Position numbers and translations under genes: made by a program
Shown: piece by piece, positions 1 to 12,286 of the stretch
Layout: each line of letters opens with the position of its first letter
Position numbering within the stretch: position 1 is the first letter of the stretch
Source of the DNA: Antrodiella citrinella
Lineage: Eukaryota; Basidiomycota; Agaricomycetes; Polyporales; Steccherinaceae
Assembly: GCA_004802725.1 (NCBI GenBank)
Contig: SGPM01000012.1
Location: 62,001 to 126,000 of the forward strand
Direction: 5' to 3'
Length of the DNA: 64,000 bases
The notes under the pieces: generated by a model
Databases searched by the model: none
Told to the model about the DNA's origin: nothing
The model's input: only the letters and a program-made list of their open reading frames with translations

Positions 1-584
1 AGTCATGATCTTTAGAAGCGCAACTTCGTCTCCGGACATGTCACTTGCTTCAAACTTGCATCGTGCGACGGTATTGCTCAGCTCGGCCAGAGCAGCATCG
101 AGAGATATTGATTTGGAGTTGATGAGTTTGCACAAGAAGAAGGTATGCAGTGCAGACAACGCGGCAGATGTAATGGGGCCGGTGGAGAGTGGGGAGCGAA
201 TTATCGCGCAGAAAGGCGCAAGGAGTTCCGGCAGCGGAAGTGCCTCGAGGTCTGTGGCGAATCATGTATATGTGCGAATCATCGTATGAGGCGATCAGAG
301 GACGTACCATGTACTTCCTTGACCGTCCGCCTCAAGATCTGGAAACCCCCCATGAGTTCTTGCTCTGTACTTCCGCGGTCGGTCACATTGCTCGAGTTTT
401 GTCTCGTACGTCTGAGGCCAAGACTGCTTGCTAGTTCGGAGTCCCTGGCACTGAACGAGTGGGTGGAAGAGGCCCATCTTGAGTTCTTGCGCATCACGGA
501 AGTGACAGCAAGTATCTCTGAGAGCAATACATGCTTCAGAGAAACAGACGAGCTCCCCGACGATGGTGGTGTTTGTACATCCAT
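1..584 (-). CDS. Gea/GBF1-family Arf guanine nucleotide exchange factor, N-terminal part (partial)
   Basis: Large Arf-GEFs of the GBF1/Gea/GNOM family activate Arf GTPases at the Golgi for COPI vesicle formation. Two exons are visible: 308..584 and 1..251, with an intron at 252..307 (GTACGT donor, CACAG acceptor). The start ATG at 584..582 opens a peptide beginning MDVQTPPSSG. The second exon carries the conserved DCB-region signature: a KLINSKS segment, then CKFEASD and DEVALLKI, matching the DPxSDEVVLMKIL block of GBF1 and GNOM. The Sec7 catalytic domain lies beyond the window's left edge, so only about 176 residues are present. The family call rests on this N-terminal block. The start and the intron are phase-consistent. 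Confidence 0.8.
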
Positions 585-871
585 GGATGCAAGGTGAAGA
601 GAATAGAGGGAGGGAGGAACTAGCAGGTTTGATATCCGAGGCGCGTCATATACACGGTAGCGAAGGACCAAGGTACGTGGAAGATATCAATGTGAAGCGT
701 GTCAGGCGTCAATGATACTCTGAGGCGTTTGTTTGGTCCAGAGGCTCTTGCCAAACAATCCTCCAGGTTTGGAGATCACATTTCCCCATCCAGCCAATGG
801 TCAATGTCATGCTATGTATCATTGCAACAAGTGAAATCGTCGTATCAATCCTATCAGTACACTGTATACAT
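585..871. other. Intergenic: promoter side of Gea gene, 3' side of proteasome gene
   Basis: Short non-coding spacer. It must hold the promoter of the leftward Gea-like gene and the 3' UTR of the proteasome gene. I see no TATA box or other motif that I would name. Confidence 0.5.
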
Positions 872-2091
872 TTACTGAGACCCGTCTACCGCCCGTTGAG
901 ACATGGCGGCTTGCCCAGCAGCGGTAGCAGCCAGTCTTGACCGCTTCCTCTCCGCCTCTGTTTGAACCATTAGTATAAATTCAAAATAACGAGGATGCGG
1001 ATAGACCCACCAGCTTCCTTCTCTCTTTCGATATCTGCCACAATCTCTTCAATTTGAGCAAGGTCCAGGCTCTATCAGCGCGTCATGAGTAGGATACAAC
1101 ATGCATACCAATCAACACGTACTGTGATCTTGCCGTAGCTCTCCATGACGCTGATCTCGATGTTCTTCGCACCAGTCTGAACAACTTCCAGCAAACTCTT
1201 TACAGTCAGCTTGATAGCATCTTCTCGTGCCATGCCGTCTTTGTGATTCTTCTCCAAGAACTCCCGGACAGTCTTCGAAGATCGCCCAATGGCATTTGCC
1301 TGGTCCATTCTGTGAGTCTTTGACATCTGAGTGAGAAACAAGAAGAATGTCATACCTTCCATTCACTGTAGATTCCACTAGGCTCAGTCTGATACAGTCT
1401 AGGCTTGGTGTCATGAGGATCGAAGCCGACGATCAGAGTAGAAATGCCGAATGGCCTGACGCCTCCGGATTGCGTGTATTTCTGTTGATAGCATTACTTG
1501 AGAATAACAATGATTGAGACCATGCGTTCGTACCTGTTGAATGGTAGCAATATGTCTGGTAATATACTCCACGGTGACCGGGTCTTCCACTGTGAGTCGG
1601 TGACTTTGACATTCTATCCGGGCCTTGTCGATCAATACTCGACCATCGGCGGTCAAACCTGTTAGACACTGAGTATGAAGGCACGCGTAAATAAACTGAA
1701 TTACTCACCAGCAAACGCGAGGCAGATATGGTCATCCAGCATCACGACCTTGCGAACGGTTCGTGGGTCCTGAAGTTGCAGGACAGACTTCTTCTCTACG
1801 CCAAGGACTACCACATCCTGGCCTCTAACACCTACCTGCGGGAATTGTAAGATGCTGAGCAAAGGTGATGATACTCTGTACGTACCGCGCATGTTCCTTT
1901 CCGTACAGCTTCCAATGCATATTCCACCTGTATACGCGGTTAGAACGGTACACCCTTCTCTGTGCCTCCCAATATACGGACCTGGAAGAGATGCCCATCA
2001 GGCGAGAAGACGGTAAGAGCTACACAGGTTGTCAGTCAATGCTTCCATAGCAAAATACGACTATCTTACCGCGGTCGTAAGATCTGGACAT
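872..2091 (-). CDS. PRE6: 20S proteasome subunit alpha4 (PSMA7/Pre6 type)
   Basis: A structural alpha-ring subunit of the 20S proteasome core, 267 residues, the usual family length. Nine exons: 2070..2091, 1982..2019, 1886..1927, 1709..1835, 1534..1658, 1356..1481, 1123..1299, 1011..1071, 872..957; all phases agree. The N-terminus has the alpha-subunit signature (MSRSYDRAL, then [13 protein letters not shown]), followed by [14 protein letters not shown], the KKSVLQLQD stretch and the [17 protein letters not shown] core. Assignment to alpha4 rests on the overall reading ([29 protein letters not shown]). The C-terminus is a charged tail ending VDGSQ. Alpha subunits lack the catalytic threonine, and none is present here. 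It is divergently paired with the C78 peptidase gene at 2377 across 285 bp, which probably contains both promoters. Confidence 0.95.
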
Positions 2092-2376
2092 GACGAGGAG
2101 TAAGTGAGTTTATGGAGGGTTACGTATGACCAGGAGAGTACTTAAGACGACCACTGTCAGTGCGTGTCCCGACGCGCGTCGAGCCTCGTGCGTCTGCCCA
2201 ATCCGGACATTTGCGCTCACGTGGGCATTATGACGCAGAAATTAAATGGGCGCTTGCAGCACCTGTGCAGTAACCAGCGCGCGGTGGCCGACATACAGCT
2301 TACCATCTTTCTTGTCTATACCCCCATATACTTTCTTGCATACACAGCAAACGCTGGAATACACCCATAACATACA

Positions 2377-4276
2377 ATGGCTTCTCGTTTTCGCGACAGC
2401 ACTGTAGACGATGACGTCGAGTTCCTGTACGAGGTTTCACCGTACGTTTGGCCCTGAGCATATCTTGCTACTTTGTACTGACCCTCTGCGTGCAGAGAAC
2501 CTCTTGTATGTCAGATGTGCTCCAGAAACTTAGACAAAGATACTCCGGAGGAAAGGAATGCACATTACCAGGCCCACTTCAAGGACGAACCCCGAGGTCA
2601 GGCGACCGTTCTACTCTGTTGTCTTGCTCATTTGCTACATCAAGCTCTTCTTGTCAGGTTCATCATCATCCTGCCCTCCAAAGAATTCTAAGCCATCATT
2701 CAAAGCTAAGACCTTTGACAAAGCATGGAGTCTATTTCCTGCGCGGAAGCGAGACAATGAGGACCTGTTCTGGTACACCTCACAAGCTGGTCCTCCTCCT
2801 TCAAACCATACTCCCGGTACGCGTCAACGAGCATCTAGGAATCACTAACTCAACTGGCTAGCAGGTTTGATACCCATTCTCAGAGTGCAGCTGGGGAAAT
2901 CTAGGAATACACAACGAGCATGGTTATGTTCTGACGTCGCCGTTCATACCGCAATCGAGTGGATGGACCGCGGATGGGGCTGCGGGTGAGCAGAGTTCTA
3001 CTTCTGTACGAAATGATCGTTTGACTTCTCAATTGGTTAGTTACCGGAATTTCTCGATGACATGCTCTGCTTTAATGGCGCAGACGGAACAGCCGCTCTA
3101 CTTCCCGCTCATTGAGCATCCTGTACCACCGGGTGTTCGCAACCTGCAGTTGTGGATTGAGGACGCTTGGTCAAAAGGTATCGATCATCTAAATGATCCT
3201 TGTTTCGAACTAAATACTGACTATGCCGCTACTTCAGGCTTTGATCAAGAAGGCGCGCAACAGCTTAAACGCAAGCTATATGACACCAATAAATGGATCG
3301 GAACGGCAGGTACAGTGTATCCTTCACCTGCTTAATCCACTCTTCTTACATCTTCCGCGTAGAACTTTGGGTGGCGTTCGCTTCTCGAGGCATTCCGTGA
3401 GTCTCATATTTGCATACCATGTAATGTTTATTCATATCAGTGTAGGTCACATCTCGTCGACTTCTCCATCGGTGATAAACAAGGTAAGTTGGCTCAACGT
3501 ACTGTGCTGGCCGAATGCTCACCATCACTTCCTAACAGATGTCGACTTGCTGCTCAGTTGGATAGAAGAGTATTTCTCGCAAGACGCTCCGAAGCAAAGT
3601 CAGAATGCCCTAGAAGCATTGAAAGGGGCTTCTCCGGTCACTGTAACAACTAAGATGCCCCTCGTATTACAGCATCCTGGTCACTCGCGCACTATCGTCG
3701 GCTTCGAAAGATGTGAGAATGGTTCTATCAATCTGCTGGAGTTTGATCCTTCGAAGTACGTTGTGAGTTGAAGATCCTATGATCACGGACGCTCATGGTC
3801 ACTCTAGGAAAATTCCTCCTAACATCCGCGAAGCTGCTTTGGCGAAGAGCCGTGCTTCGTCTTCTAATGGCCACAGTCCTCTCAAGCGTCGCGCTAGTGA
3901 TTTACCCAATGTAGCAGCAAAACGCATGCGATCTGGGACACGCCAGGATGCCATTCTGATTGACTCTGACGACGACGAGAACGCCCCGGCTGTTGGATCA
4001 TCTAGCACCTCGGCTGCGCCTGCGAATGGATCTTCCAACCCAGAGCCTGTTCTGAATACAGCGGATGTTCTGAAGTTCTTTCGCCTCCCCGCGAAGTCTC
4101 TCAATCGGTAAGTCTTGAGAGGACTCATGTGCTCATGCTGATACCCATTGACGTTACTCCATAGTCATAAGAAATACCAAATCCTATACTTTCCCCTCTC
4201 AGACCCTCTGACGGACCAAGAACGGTTGAAGAGGCGAGTAGTGATGAGTTTCAAGGTTGAAAGGAACACAAGTTAG
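2377..4276 (+). CDS. ZUP1/ZUFSP-like C78-family peptidase with N-terminal C2H2 finger
   Basis: Probable deubiquitinase-type cysteine peptidase of the UfSP/ZUFSP (C78) fold, 451 residues. Eleven exons: 2377..2441, 2496..2596, 2658..2816, 2865..2985, 3041..3177, 3238..3309, 3363..3396, 3446..3483, 3539..3755, 3808..4107, 4165..4276. Residues about 27-49 form a zinc finger (C27-X2-C30-X14-H45-X3-H49). The catalytic set is visible: Cys148 in DRGWGCGYRN, His291 in HPGHSRTIVG and Asp312 in EFDPSK. The C-terminal third is a low-complexity basic/acidic linker followed by a conserved KYQILYFPLSDPL tail. Human ZUP1 prefers K63-linked ubiquitin chains; whether this fungal protein does cannot be read from the sequence. 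Confidence 0.85.
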
Positions 4277-4443
4277 AACCCATCTACCGCTTTTCATGAA
4301 TGATTTTGTTCCTCTTCATGCTTACACCTACCTATTCGGCATACTGTACGCTTGCATATTGGCTCCTGTATATTAAATGGATATTGGCTCGGGTTACAAC
4401 GATACGAGTGGCAAGTACGAATACACATATCTAATGACGCAAA

Positions 4444-5787
4444 CTATGCGGTGACCATCACAACATCTGGGTCTGCAGACGGCTGAGCGGATCCCAATGG
4501 ACAAAGGTCCAACCCAGCGACCGCGAATGTCAAAGCTCTTTGCCACGCCTCTTCCACACGATACCCTCCTGCTCTCATGATGCCCTCTCTGTCCTTTCTT
4601 ACGGCTTCGCTGATAGGGTCGTCGTAGTTGTCACGGAGCGTGAACTTGTCTTCGTACGCGTACCAATCGTCTTGGAGGGGCACGTGAGGCACGTCGGGGA
4701 TGACAGTGGACTGCGCAGCGCGGGACCGCAGCAGCTTCGCGCTGCTCTGGAACGCCGGGTTCATGGTGGATGAGGTGCGGTTACTGGCACGTTTTTGAGC
4801 CTGCGCGCGCGAACGAGCGACCAGCTTAGAGGCATCTTTGTCGCTCGTCTCCAGTTTGTCTATGAGCTCGCGGCGGCCTTTCTCCCTCTCTTCTCGTTCG
4901 TCTTCCTCTGCTTTCAGCAGCTCCGACGCGCGTTGTTCACGGTCAAATCTGTCGGATTCCTCTTGCTCTTTCAGGTATTGAGCATACTGCTCCTCGCGGC
5001 GGAGGTTCAGCTCGATGAGATTGGCGTTCTCGATTTTGTATTGAGCAATCCGTGCTTCTGTTTCCGGGATGTCAATGTCGTTGATCAGATTGAATGCTAT
5101 CATGAATAGAATGTCAGGGGCGGGTATTTATCGTATACAAGTGAATCTCACCAATATCTTCAGCGTCCTCTAAGTAATTGTTATATGACCTGAGGTCTGG
5201 GAAGTCTTCTCGTCTCTTGTTGAAACTGCCGCATGTCAAACGCTGAAGGATGACATAACCTGGTCTGTACTTACTCTTTAGCAAGTCGACGTCTCACAGC
5301 CACCTCCTTCTCTACACCAAGATCCTCAAAGGTCTGTGGGGTGAACGCGAGTTTCCGAAGCGTTTTATTGCATATTGGACATGGTGCAGGACCCAATGTG
5401 AATAATCGGTCGATACATGATTCGCACCTGTTTCTACGTGAGTAACATATGCACGAGAAGAAGGGTTACTTACATCTTGTGGTAACACGCGCTGACAAGT
5501 AACCGCAGCTTCGGGTTCAGATACCTGTCTGACTTGCAGACAGGACATTGGTCATCCATAGCCTGTGTGAACATGCATAAGCTGCGGCCAAATGGACATT
5601 GAGAACGAGCACGCACAAAGTACTCAGAAGTCCTTCCTGACGGATCCTTCACGCCTCCACCAAATATCGTTGAAGAAGTACTCTGTATTTGAGGCGTAGA
5701 GTGTCTTGTATGATTGCTGGACGACGGTCCGCCTTTGCGAACTGTCGTTCCACGCAGCCACCCTCCTGTGCCATTTCGGCCTGCCAT
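4444..5787 (-). CDS. TFB3: TFIIH/CAK assembly subunit Tfb3 (MAT1)
   Basis: RING-finger subunit that docks and activates the CDK-activating kinase in TFIIH. Exons: 5474..5787, 5275..5427, 5152..5225, 4444..5096; 397 residues as drawn. The C3HC4 RING is clear: CPVCKSDRYLN, then ACYHKMCESC, then GPAPCPIC. After it come FTPQTFEDL, VEKEVAVRRR and the FNKRREDFPDL helix. The centre is a charged coiled coil (IAQYKIENANLIEL and onward), and the C-terminal region is the CAK-anchoring segment. The 90 nt just before DDQCPVC start with GTGAAG and end with CACAG, so they may be an intron of in-frame length; removing them gives 367 residues. Confidence 0.93.
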
Positions 5788-7370
5788 TCCTGCCTAAATG
5801 TTGAAGAAGGGTCAAAGGCCGCGAATGCGAGGGTTTGAATGAATGGTTTATTGGGTAAGAAGTGGATGCTGTACAAACAAGTCGTAGCGATTCATGTGCC
5901 ACAGACGCTGTCTGATGACTCATCCTATTGACAATCGAACGCCTACCAGAATGTTCAACACCTACGCAACTCCGACTCAAACCGACTCGGAAAAAGCCAT
6001 GTAACGTTCAAGTTGGGGTGGCCACAATAGTTATATTGGGAGCATGAACGTGCAAATATACTGTAGCTTCCTCAAGGGCAGGCAATTTACCCAAATTTCG
6101 CCGAGCCTACACGATTGCACTTGGCAGGTTAACCATTCAGGTCGACTCGTTGGTCGGTAGATACCTTGGTTCTCAGATCTCAAAGGCGGCCGACCCTTAC
6201 GGTCATATGAACTGTGGCATGAGGTCCTAGTAGCATCCATCTCCCAGCATCAGCGCACCCACATCGAGCAAATTTCAAAGCTTCCGTGAATTTATGTTCA
6301 TAACCTGGGGAATTCCGATCTGCATCGCAGGTGAAGCCACGCCGACACGTTGGTATCTCAGTCTACTCAGTGCTTCTGTATTCACATCTCCGCTTTCTGT
6401 GTACAGCTGGGTTTAGCTCCCTTGATTGACTTACCTTCCGAAGTCAAACGGATGCCGCCATCGAGTGCTTCGCTCGTCGACGTCATGATCAGTATCTTAT
6501 AAGTTCCGAGGGAGATATGGTCAAATGAGCTTGTGGTATATCATCTTCTGCGCGGTCTCAACGCGCCTGTAGAACGTGCCGTGGCCAATTTTACTGACCT
6601 CGAGGCGACTTGTGGTGCACATGTGGATTTTAATCTAAACATACGGGTAGCTGAGCCGCAACTTACGAGCTTGAATGAGACCAAATGCGACTGATGAATT
6701 GAGCGTTTGCTGAGATGCAGGATCCTCGTGAACCATAACGGCTGCTTCTCACTGAAAGTGCTTCTGGCAGTTCGCACTCGGACCACTGCACGGTGGCGCT
6801 GCGTTCCGACTCCCGTTCCGATCACAAGTTTCCATAAATAGCAATTCCACGTGGTGTTACACTTTCCTGTTACCGGTTGTCCTAGAGGTTCCTGGCCTCA
6901 GACCTGGACTTGAAACTCTTTCTGTGCTGTAACCTCTCCTCTCGTTCATCCTTCTGCCTTCTGTAGCCATATCCCATAGCCGTTTCGTTGCGCAGTGCGC
7001 AATTAGGAGAGGTCATCGGTACAGGGTGCGTGACACGCATCTATGCGTTGTTCAAGTTTCTAACACCGCCTTGCCATCGTCGTAGTGATCAGGTCTTGCG
7101 ACTCTTCCGCCTCAGTCTCCTCGAGGGTCCACCTGCCTGCAGATCAGGATCTCATTGCCTCCTTGTGTATTCGTGCAATCCATGCTGCGAGACACCACCG
7201 TGTATTTTTGAGAAACCCAATTTTACATCCGCACGGTTCGTCCTTGGCATATGTATGTGTCTGTTAGACGATTGTCGCTAAAGCATTGCATTTCATCACA
7301 GCCGCCGCCAAATATACCAGGCGTGCAAGCGTTAATATCCGTTCTGCTTGACTAATCTCCCCCCGCATAT
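5788..7370. other. Long intergenic region upstream of the PKA gene
   Basis: About 1.6 kb without any ORF that resembles a protein. The part from roughly 6900 to 7370 is pyrimidine-rich, with repeated CTCCT/TTCTGCC-like runs, as expected for a fungal promoter or long 5' leader. I identify no RNA gene or repeat here. Confidence 0.5.
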
Positions 7371-8879
7371 ATGATGGAACGTCCAGCTCAGTCCTCTTTC
7401 CGATCCTCCTCCCTACCTAATCCAGTCGAGGAAAGCCGCGCCAGTCCATTCAACTTGCCAGCGCGTCGCGACTCCGGATTTATGGCAAGTGAAGGTCCGA
7501 TCACACCTCCCATATCACCTGGACACAGCGACGACGAGGATAACGGGATCATTATCGACACAGAGCCTCGGTACAGCGGTCACAGCCACCACGGTCACCA
7601 CTCGGACATGCTACCACATGCCATGCCACGCCGTCCGCTCTTGTCAGAAGCCAGTTCTCGCAGAGCAAGTCGAGGCGCAGATCTTGACGATGCGATGGCT
7701 GTGGATAGATCAGTGCCAATGCCCGCTGTCCGGCACCTTGAAGACGAATTGCCACACGTCAATCAAGGAACCCTGAAGCTTACAGATTTCGAAGTCAAGG
7801 GAACTCTCGGTATGCATCGCATTTCATGATGCATTGTTCACGCTCATGAGCCAACAATAGGAACTGGTACTTTTGGTCGCGTTCTGCTGGTGCGCCTCCG
7901 AGCGTCATCTCTGTTTTCTGCGCAGACGTCTTCGCGATGAAGATCCTGCGCAAGACCGACATCGTGCGGTTGCGGCAGGTTGAACATGTCAACGCAGAAC
8001 GCTACATCCTTTCAAGAGTGCAACACCCCTTCATCGTCGATTTATACGCGACATACCAAGATAGCCTGAATATTTACATGCTACTATCTTATGTTCCCGG
8101 CGGAGAACTCTTCACACATCTTCGACGTGCCCAACGGTTTACCCCTGACGTCACCCGTTTCTACCTCGCGACCATCGTCCTTGCACTCAAATTTCTTCAC
8201 TCTTTCAACATAATCTACCGCGACCTCAAGCCCGAGAACCTCCTCCTTGATGCCCGCGGCTATCTTCGCCTCACCGACTTTGGCTTTGCTAAAATCGTCG
8301 ATGACCGAACATGGACATTATGCGGTACGCCAGAGTATCTTGCTCCAGAAATCATCCAGTCAGATGGCCACGGCAAGGCAGCGGATTGGTGGGCCTGTGG
8401 GATTCTCTGCTATGAAATGATGGTAGGGTACCCTCCGTTCTTTGACGAAACGCCGTATGGCATCTACGAGAAGATCCTGAAGGGCAAGATCCACTGGCCA
8501 AAGGACATGGATCGGCTGTCGAAGGATCTCATCAAGGCGTTCCTCCACCCTGACAGAACTCAGCGGCTGGGAAATTTGATCGGAGGGTCTCAGGACGTCT
8601 TGGATCATCCATGGTTCCGTGGAGTTGATTGGGAGGCTTTGGAGCGGCGTGAAATTCGGGTGCGTAGTACAGTAATCAACAATTTCTATCTACTGACATC
8701 GACCGCCGACCGTCTAGGCTCCGATTATCCCTCAGGTCGCCTCAGTGGATGACACGCGGCATTTCTCCCGACTCCCTCTACCCCCTGCAAACGAAATTCC
8801 CGGTCTCATTCGAGAAGAGCAACCGCCAGCTCTGCAACAGCAATTCGACCCCATCTCATATCAATTTATGGAATTCTAA
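7371..8879 (+). CDS. cAMP-dependent protein kinase catalytic subunit (apparent 1-nt frameshift)
   Basis: AGC-type Ser/Thr kinase that mediates cAMP signalling. Exon 1 is 7371..7809, with a long Ser/Pro-rich N-terminal extension before FEVKGTLG. The next exon is 7861..8659 and the last is 8718..8879. The kinase landmarks are all there: glycine loop GTGTFGRV, AMKIL lysine, IIYRDLKPEN catalytic loop, DFGFAK, WTLCGTPEYLAPE, and the FDPISYQFMEF hydrophobic tail. The glycine loop (frame starting 7863) and the lysine strand (frame of 7937) lie in different frames with no plausible intron between them; exon 2 is 1 nt short of the phase its neighbours need. An alternative splice at 7875 would restore frame but delete the end of the glycine loop. 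Either a sequence error or a real lesion. Confidence 0.85.
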
Positions 8880-10158
8880 TTCCTCACAAACTCTCACTTA
8901 CCATCATAGTTTTTTTTTACACAATCTCAGGAGGTTAGGGCTCTTCGAAGCTTCACATTGACATTTGAGTTTGCCTTTTACAAGACTCTTTCATTTTTCA
9001 TCGGTGTCGTCTTGGAATCTACCCTCTCTTCCGCATTAGCACCGCATGTCTGATATGGACACTCTGTTCTCCAGGTATACCCCATTGCTCTGTATCTATC
9101 GTCTAATGATTCGCTCTTCGCGCAGCCTATATTGTAGATAGCTCTTCGTGATCTAGCTTTCCATTATCTCCTTACACAGTTACACTCGCTCCGTCCAATC
9201 GCTAATCATTCACTCTCCGTCATTTTGATTCAACGGTTCCTCGATACACCTTGTATTTTTACTTCTGGTGCAGCAATCTACTGTATCTAGTCCTCCATGA
9301 TTCATACTGCCATCGTTATAATCCACAGTGCGGGTCCGCCTCAGCTCCCTTGAGTCACAAGTCGAGTGCATATGGCGCAATGTGGCCGAAGAGTGGCCGA
9401 AGCCTTCACAACTTCAAAACCGAGTCTATCTCCAAATTGAAGATCTATTGACAGTGCCAGAGCAATTGATTTTTCTGATTTTCATCGAGGCACTGGCACT
9501 GCCTCGTCGGTTTGATCTACTGGCAGCAGAAGTTACATGACATTGACAGTGTTGTATTCGTGTGTTCAGTTTACTGTTTGAAAGAGATTTGAACTTCTAT
9601 GATAGTGGGTGGGACGCCTTGTATCGATTGTCTATTGGATTGGAGTTTGCAATCCTCACTTTCCATTCGCGAACTTGCCGCGAACGAAGTATAAGTTACC
9701 AAGTATGGATGCGTCGGATGATGCCGTCCAGACCGATCGATCCCACCTCAGTCTAAGCGGTTACCAACATTATTGTACTCACAATAATACAATTGACGGC
9801 GGTGTACAGCTGCCATCGACCCGAGTCTCGAGAGGTGCACAAGTCGACGTCGCTAATTCCACCATGTATGATGTAACTCTGCATTTCAGTCGGATTGTTG
9901 CTCATCGGGATCTTCTCGGACTTCGCCAATGTGTAGTCAATCATCAATGTGTGCACTTAAACAGGCGGCAAATTTCGGCATCAAAAACATATAACCGCCG
10001 TGCAACCGTGGCACTGGCGGGCTTTCGACACTGATAGTCATCCTTGTCTTTCTTCTACAGTGACCGTATCGTTTCTCGGCGACCAGGAGAGCCTGCTCCC
10101 TGCATCCTGTCTTTTCGTCTCCCCTCCTTTGTCTTGACACATTCATTTCGTCTCGGCC
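8880..10158. other. Intergenic region between the PKA and membrane-protein genes
   Basis: About 1.3 kb. The first few hundred bases are T/C-rich and look like 3' UTR. The last 100 bases before 10159 are C/T-rich leader. The short ORFs here have no recognisable protein character. Confidence 0.5.
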
Positions 10159-11968
10159 ATGGATCCCCTTCCATACAACATCACCATTCCGTCTCAGACC
10201 TCCTCCATCATATACAATCCAAGTGGTCCTGCCGGGGCTGCAAGCTCTGGCTGGAACATACAGTACAGCGGCGGCTCAAATCAAACAAAGTTTGGGTACT
10301 CTCAAGGCGTCGGAACAGACATTCGTCAAACAACTGTCGATGGCGCGAGTCTGCAGCTCAATTGGGTAGGAACTGCTGCGTATCTCTACGGACAAGCATC
10401 CGGCGCATCATATACCATCGACGTGGACGGCGCACCGTTCACCACTTCATCTACGACAGTGCCGCAAGGCGGACTGTTAGGCAGCCACACCGGTCTGGTG
10501 TATGGCAATCATACTGTGACATTCACTGTGCATGGAAAAAATCCGGTGGCTTTTCAGTATGCAGAGTTGACTACAGGGGCGGGATATCCTGGGTACGTCT
10601 CTGTTGCTCTATCATTGAAAGTGCGTCAATTGATAGAACGCAGAATCACACCACAGAACCGTACTATCCTGGCCGTACAGCCCGATAACACGACAGCCAA
10701 TCCTTTCTTTACATATGTCGGAATACAAGGGCCTAATAGCTGGCGGGTCGAGAATATCTTTCCAACAAGTGAGTACAGAACCGATTACCCACCGGATGCT
10801 TGTCGTTGATTTCCGATCGTGCCCGTCTGTATTCTCCAGCATTGCTTCCCAATGGCTCTGTCATATCCGATCCTATCCAGATGGTGACGAACACGGCTGG
10901 TGAGAGCGTGTCCTTCACTTTGAGCAACACCACTGCCTTCTTCCTAAGAGGCGCACTCAACAACGACCACGGACCTAAGACCGTGACTATCACCCCGAAC
11001 AGCAATCCCGCGCAGGCAAGGAACGCGTCTTTCAACGACGCTTCGTCCGTGTTAGAGTTCAACCAGATAGTTTATTGGGAGTCCGGACTGGATCGTGATG
11101 AAAACTACACAGTGCTCGTCACCGATGCGGGAATTACGGGGTCGACAAGTTTCTCCATCAGCAGTCTCGATATTATTGACGGGTGAGTTTGTCTTATCGG
11201 TGTGCGCAACCTATATGCCTGACAGCGTCCTCTTTGTGCAGGGGATCTGCACCTTCGTCGAGTTCTGAAAATGGTACTTTGAAAGGTTCCGCTGGATCCG
11301 GTGGACAAAATGTAGACCCTATACCTGCAACCAAATTGGGCACAGGAGCGATAGCTGGTATTGCTGTGAGTACATTGCCGTCTACCTCCTGAGTAACATT
11401 TCGTTGATCATCAGCAACAGGTTGCGGGTGCTGTCGTTCTTCTACTGCTATTACTGGGAGCGTTCCTCCTGTGGCGTCGGCGAGCGTAAGTCGAAACCCA
11501 TACCATGGCTGTCTTTATTGACATTCATGTCTTGTATCCCGCTCTAGCCGTGGTCCGAAGAGTGGTAGATTCCAGAAGACTCCCATTCTACCCGAGGAAT
11601 GTAAGTTCATGCATCATGGTTTGGGACAGCGCGGAATTCTGACATTGATGACTTTTCAAGACTCCGGAAACAGCCTGCTCGGTACATCCAATAGTAACAT
11701 GCAGCTCACCCCTCAATTCACTGGCGCCTCAACTGTGTCACTTGTTACACATGCACGCGAGACCGACGGCGGACCTGTGCCTCTCGGCAGCCCTCCTCAA
11801 TACGAGAACCGATGGGCTCCCCAAGACCCGTCTTTGACGGTCGCCGTTGCTAGCCCCTTGTCTGGGTCCAACAACCCCGCTTCTCCGACAGCGTGGACGG
11901 GAGATGAGAAGAGACGACAGTTGTTTGTCTTGACGTACGAGGATGATGCGGCGGGTTCTACAGTATAG
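10159..11968 (+). CDS. Single-pass membrane protein with beta-type ectodomain (fungal family, function unknown)
   Basis: A 483-residue protein of unknown function. Exons: 10159..10592, 10644..10768, 10840..11182, 11242..11365, 11421..11485, 11548..11600, 11661..11968. There is no clear signal peptide; the protein starts MDPLPYNITIPSQTSS. The ectodomain is rich in Ser, Thr, Asn and Gly, with many potential N-glycosylation sites (NITI, NHTV, NRTI, NGSV, NTTAFF), and reads like two beta-sandwich units. The first has GTAAYLYGQASGASYTIDVDG and the second NASFNDASSVLEF. A Ser/Gly stalk leads to one membrane helix (VAGAVVLLLLLLGAFLLW), a WRRRAS stop-transfer, and a Pro/Ser-rich cytoplasmic tail. This arrangement is common in Agaricomycete surface proteins, but I know of no assigned role. 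A decayed tandem copy lies at 13858..15740. Confidence 0.75.
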
Positions 11969-12286
11969 AGCCCTTCTATGTTTTCTTATGTTGGATATTT
12001 TCAGGATTGATTTTTGTTTTCAGACTTCGGGATACCTGCTGAGTCCCGCTCACTGCGTCAACTGTGTATATCCTACTTCAACAGTTTTGTTGTGACTGGG
12101 GCTCGGTCGAACATTGATCTATTACCACAGACGCCATCCTGGCATGATTGTGTTGACGTTCGAGCTTTTCTGGTGTGCACGGTACTTTAATGGCCACCTT
12201 CGGCGATGTTGATTTGCAGTTGCATAATGTTGTGATAGGCTCGTTCCCATCCGTTTTGGGAAAGCAAGCTCTTACTCCCAAAACGG

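Noticed and set aside
10044..10688. 214-codon plus-strand ORF overlapping the first membrane-protein gene
   Set aside because: It overlaps the well-supported MDPLPYNITIP gene in another frame; composition is Arg/Ser/Cys-rich with no motif.
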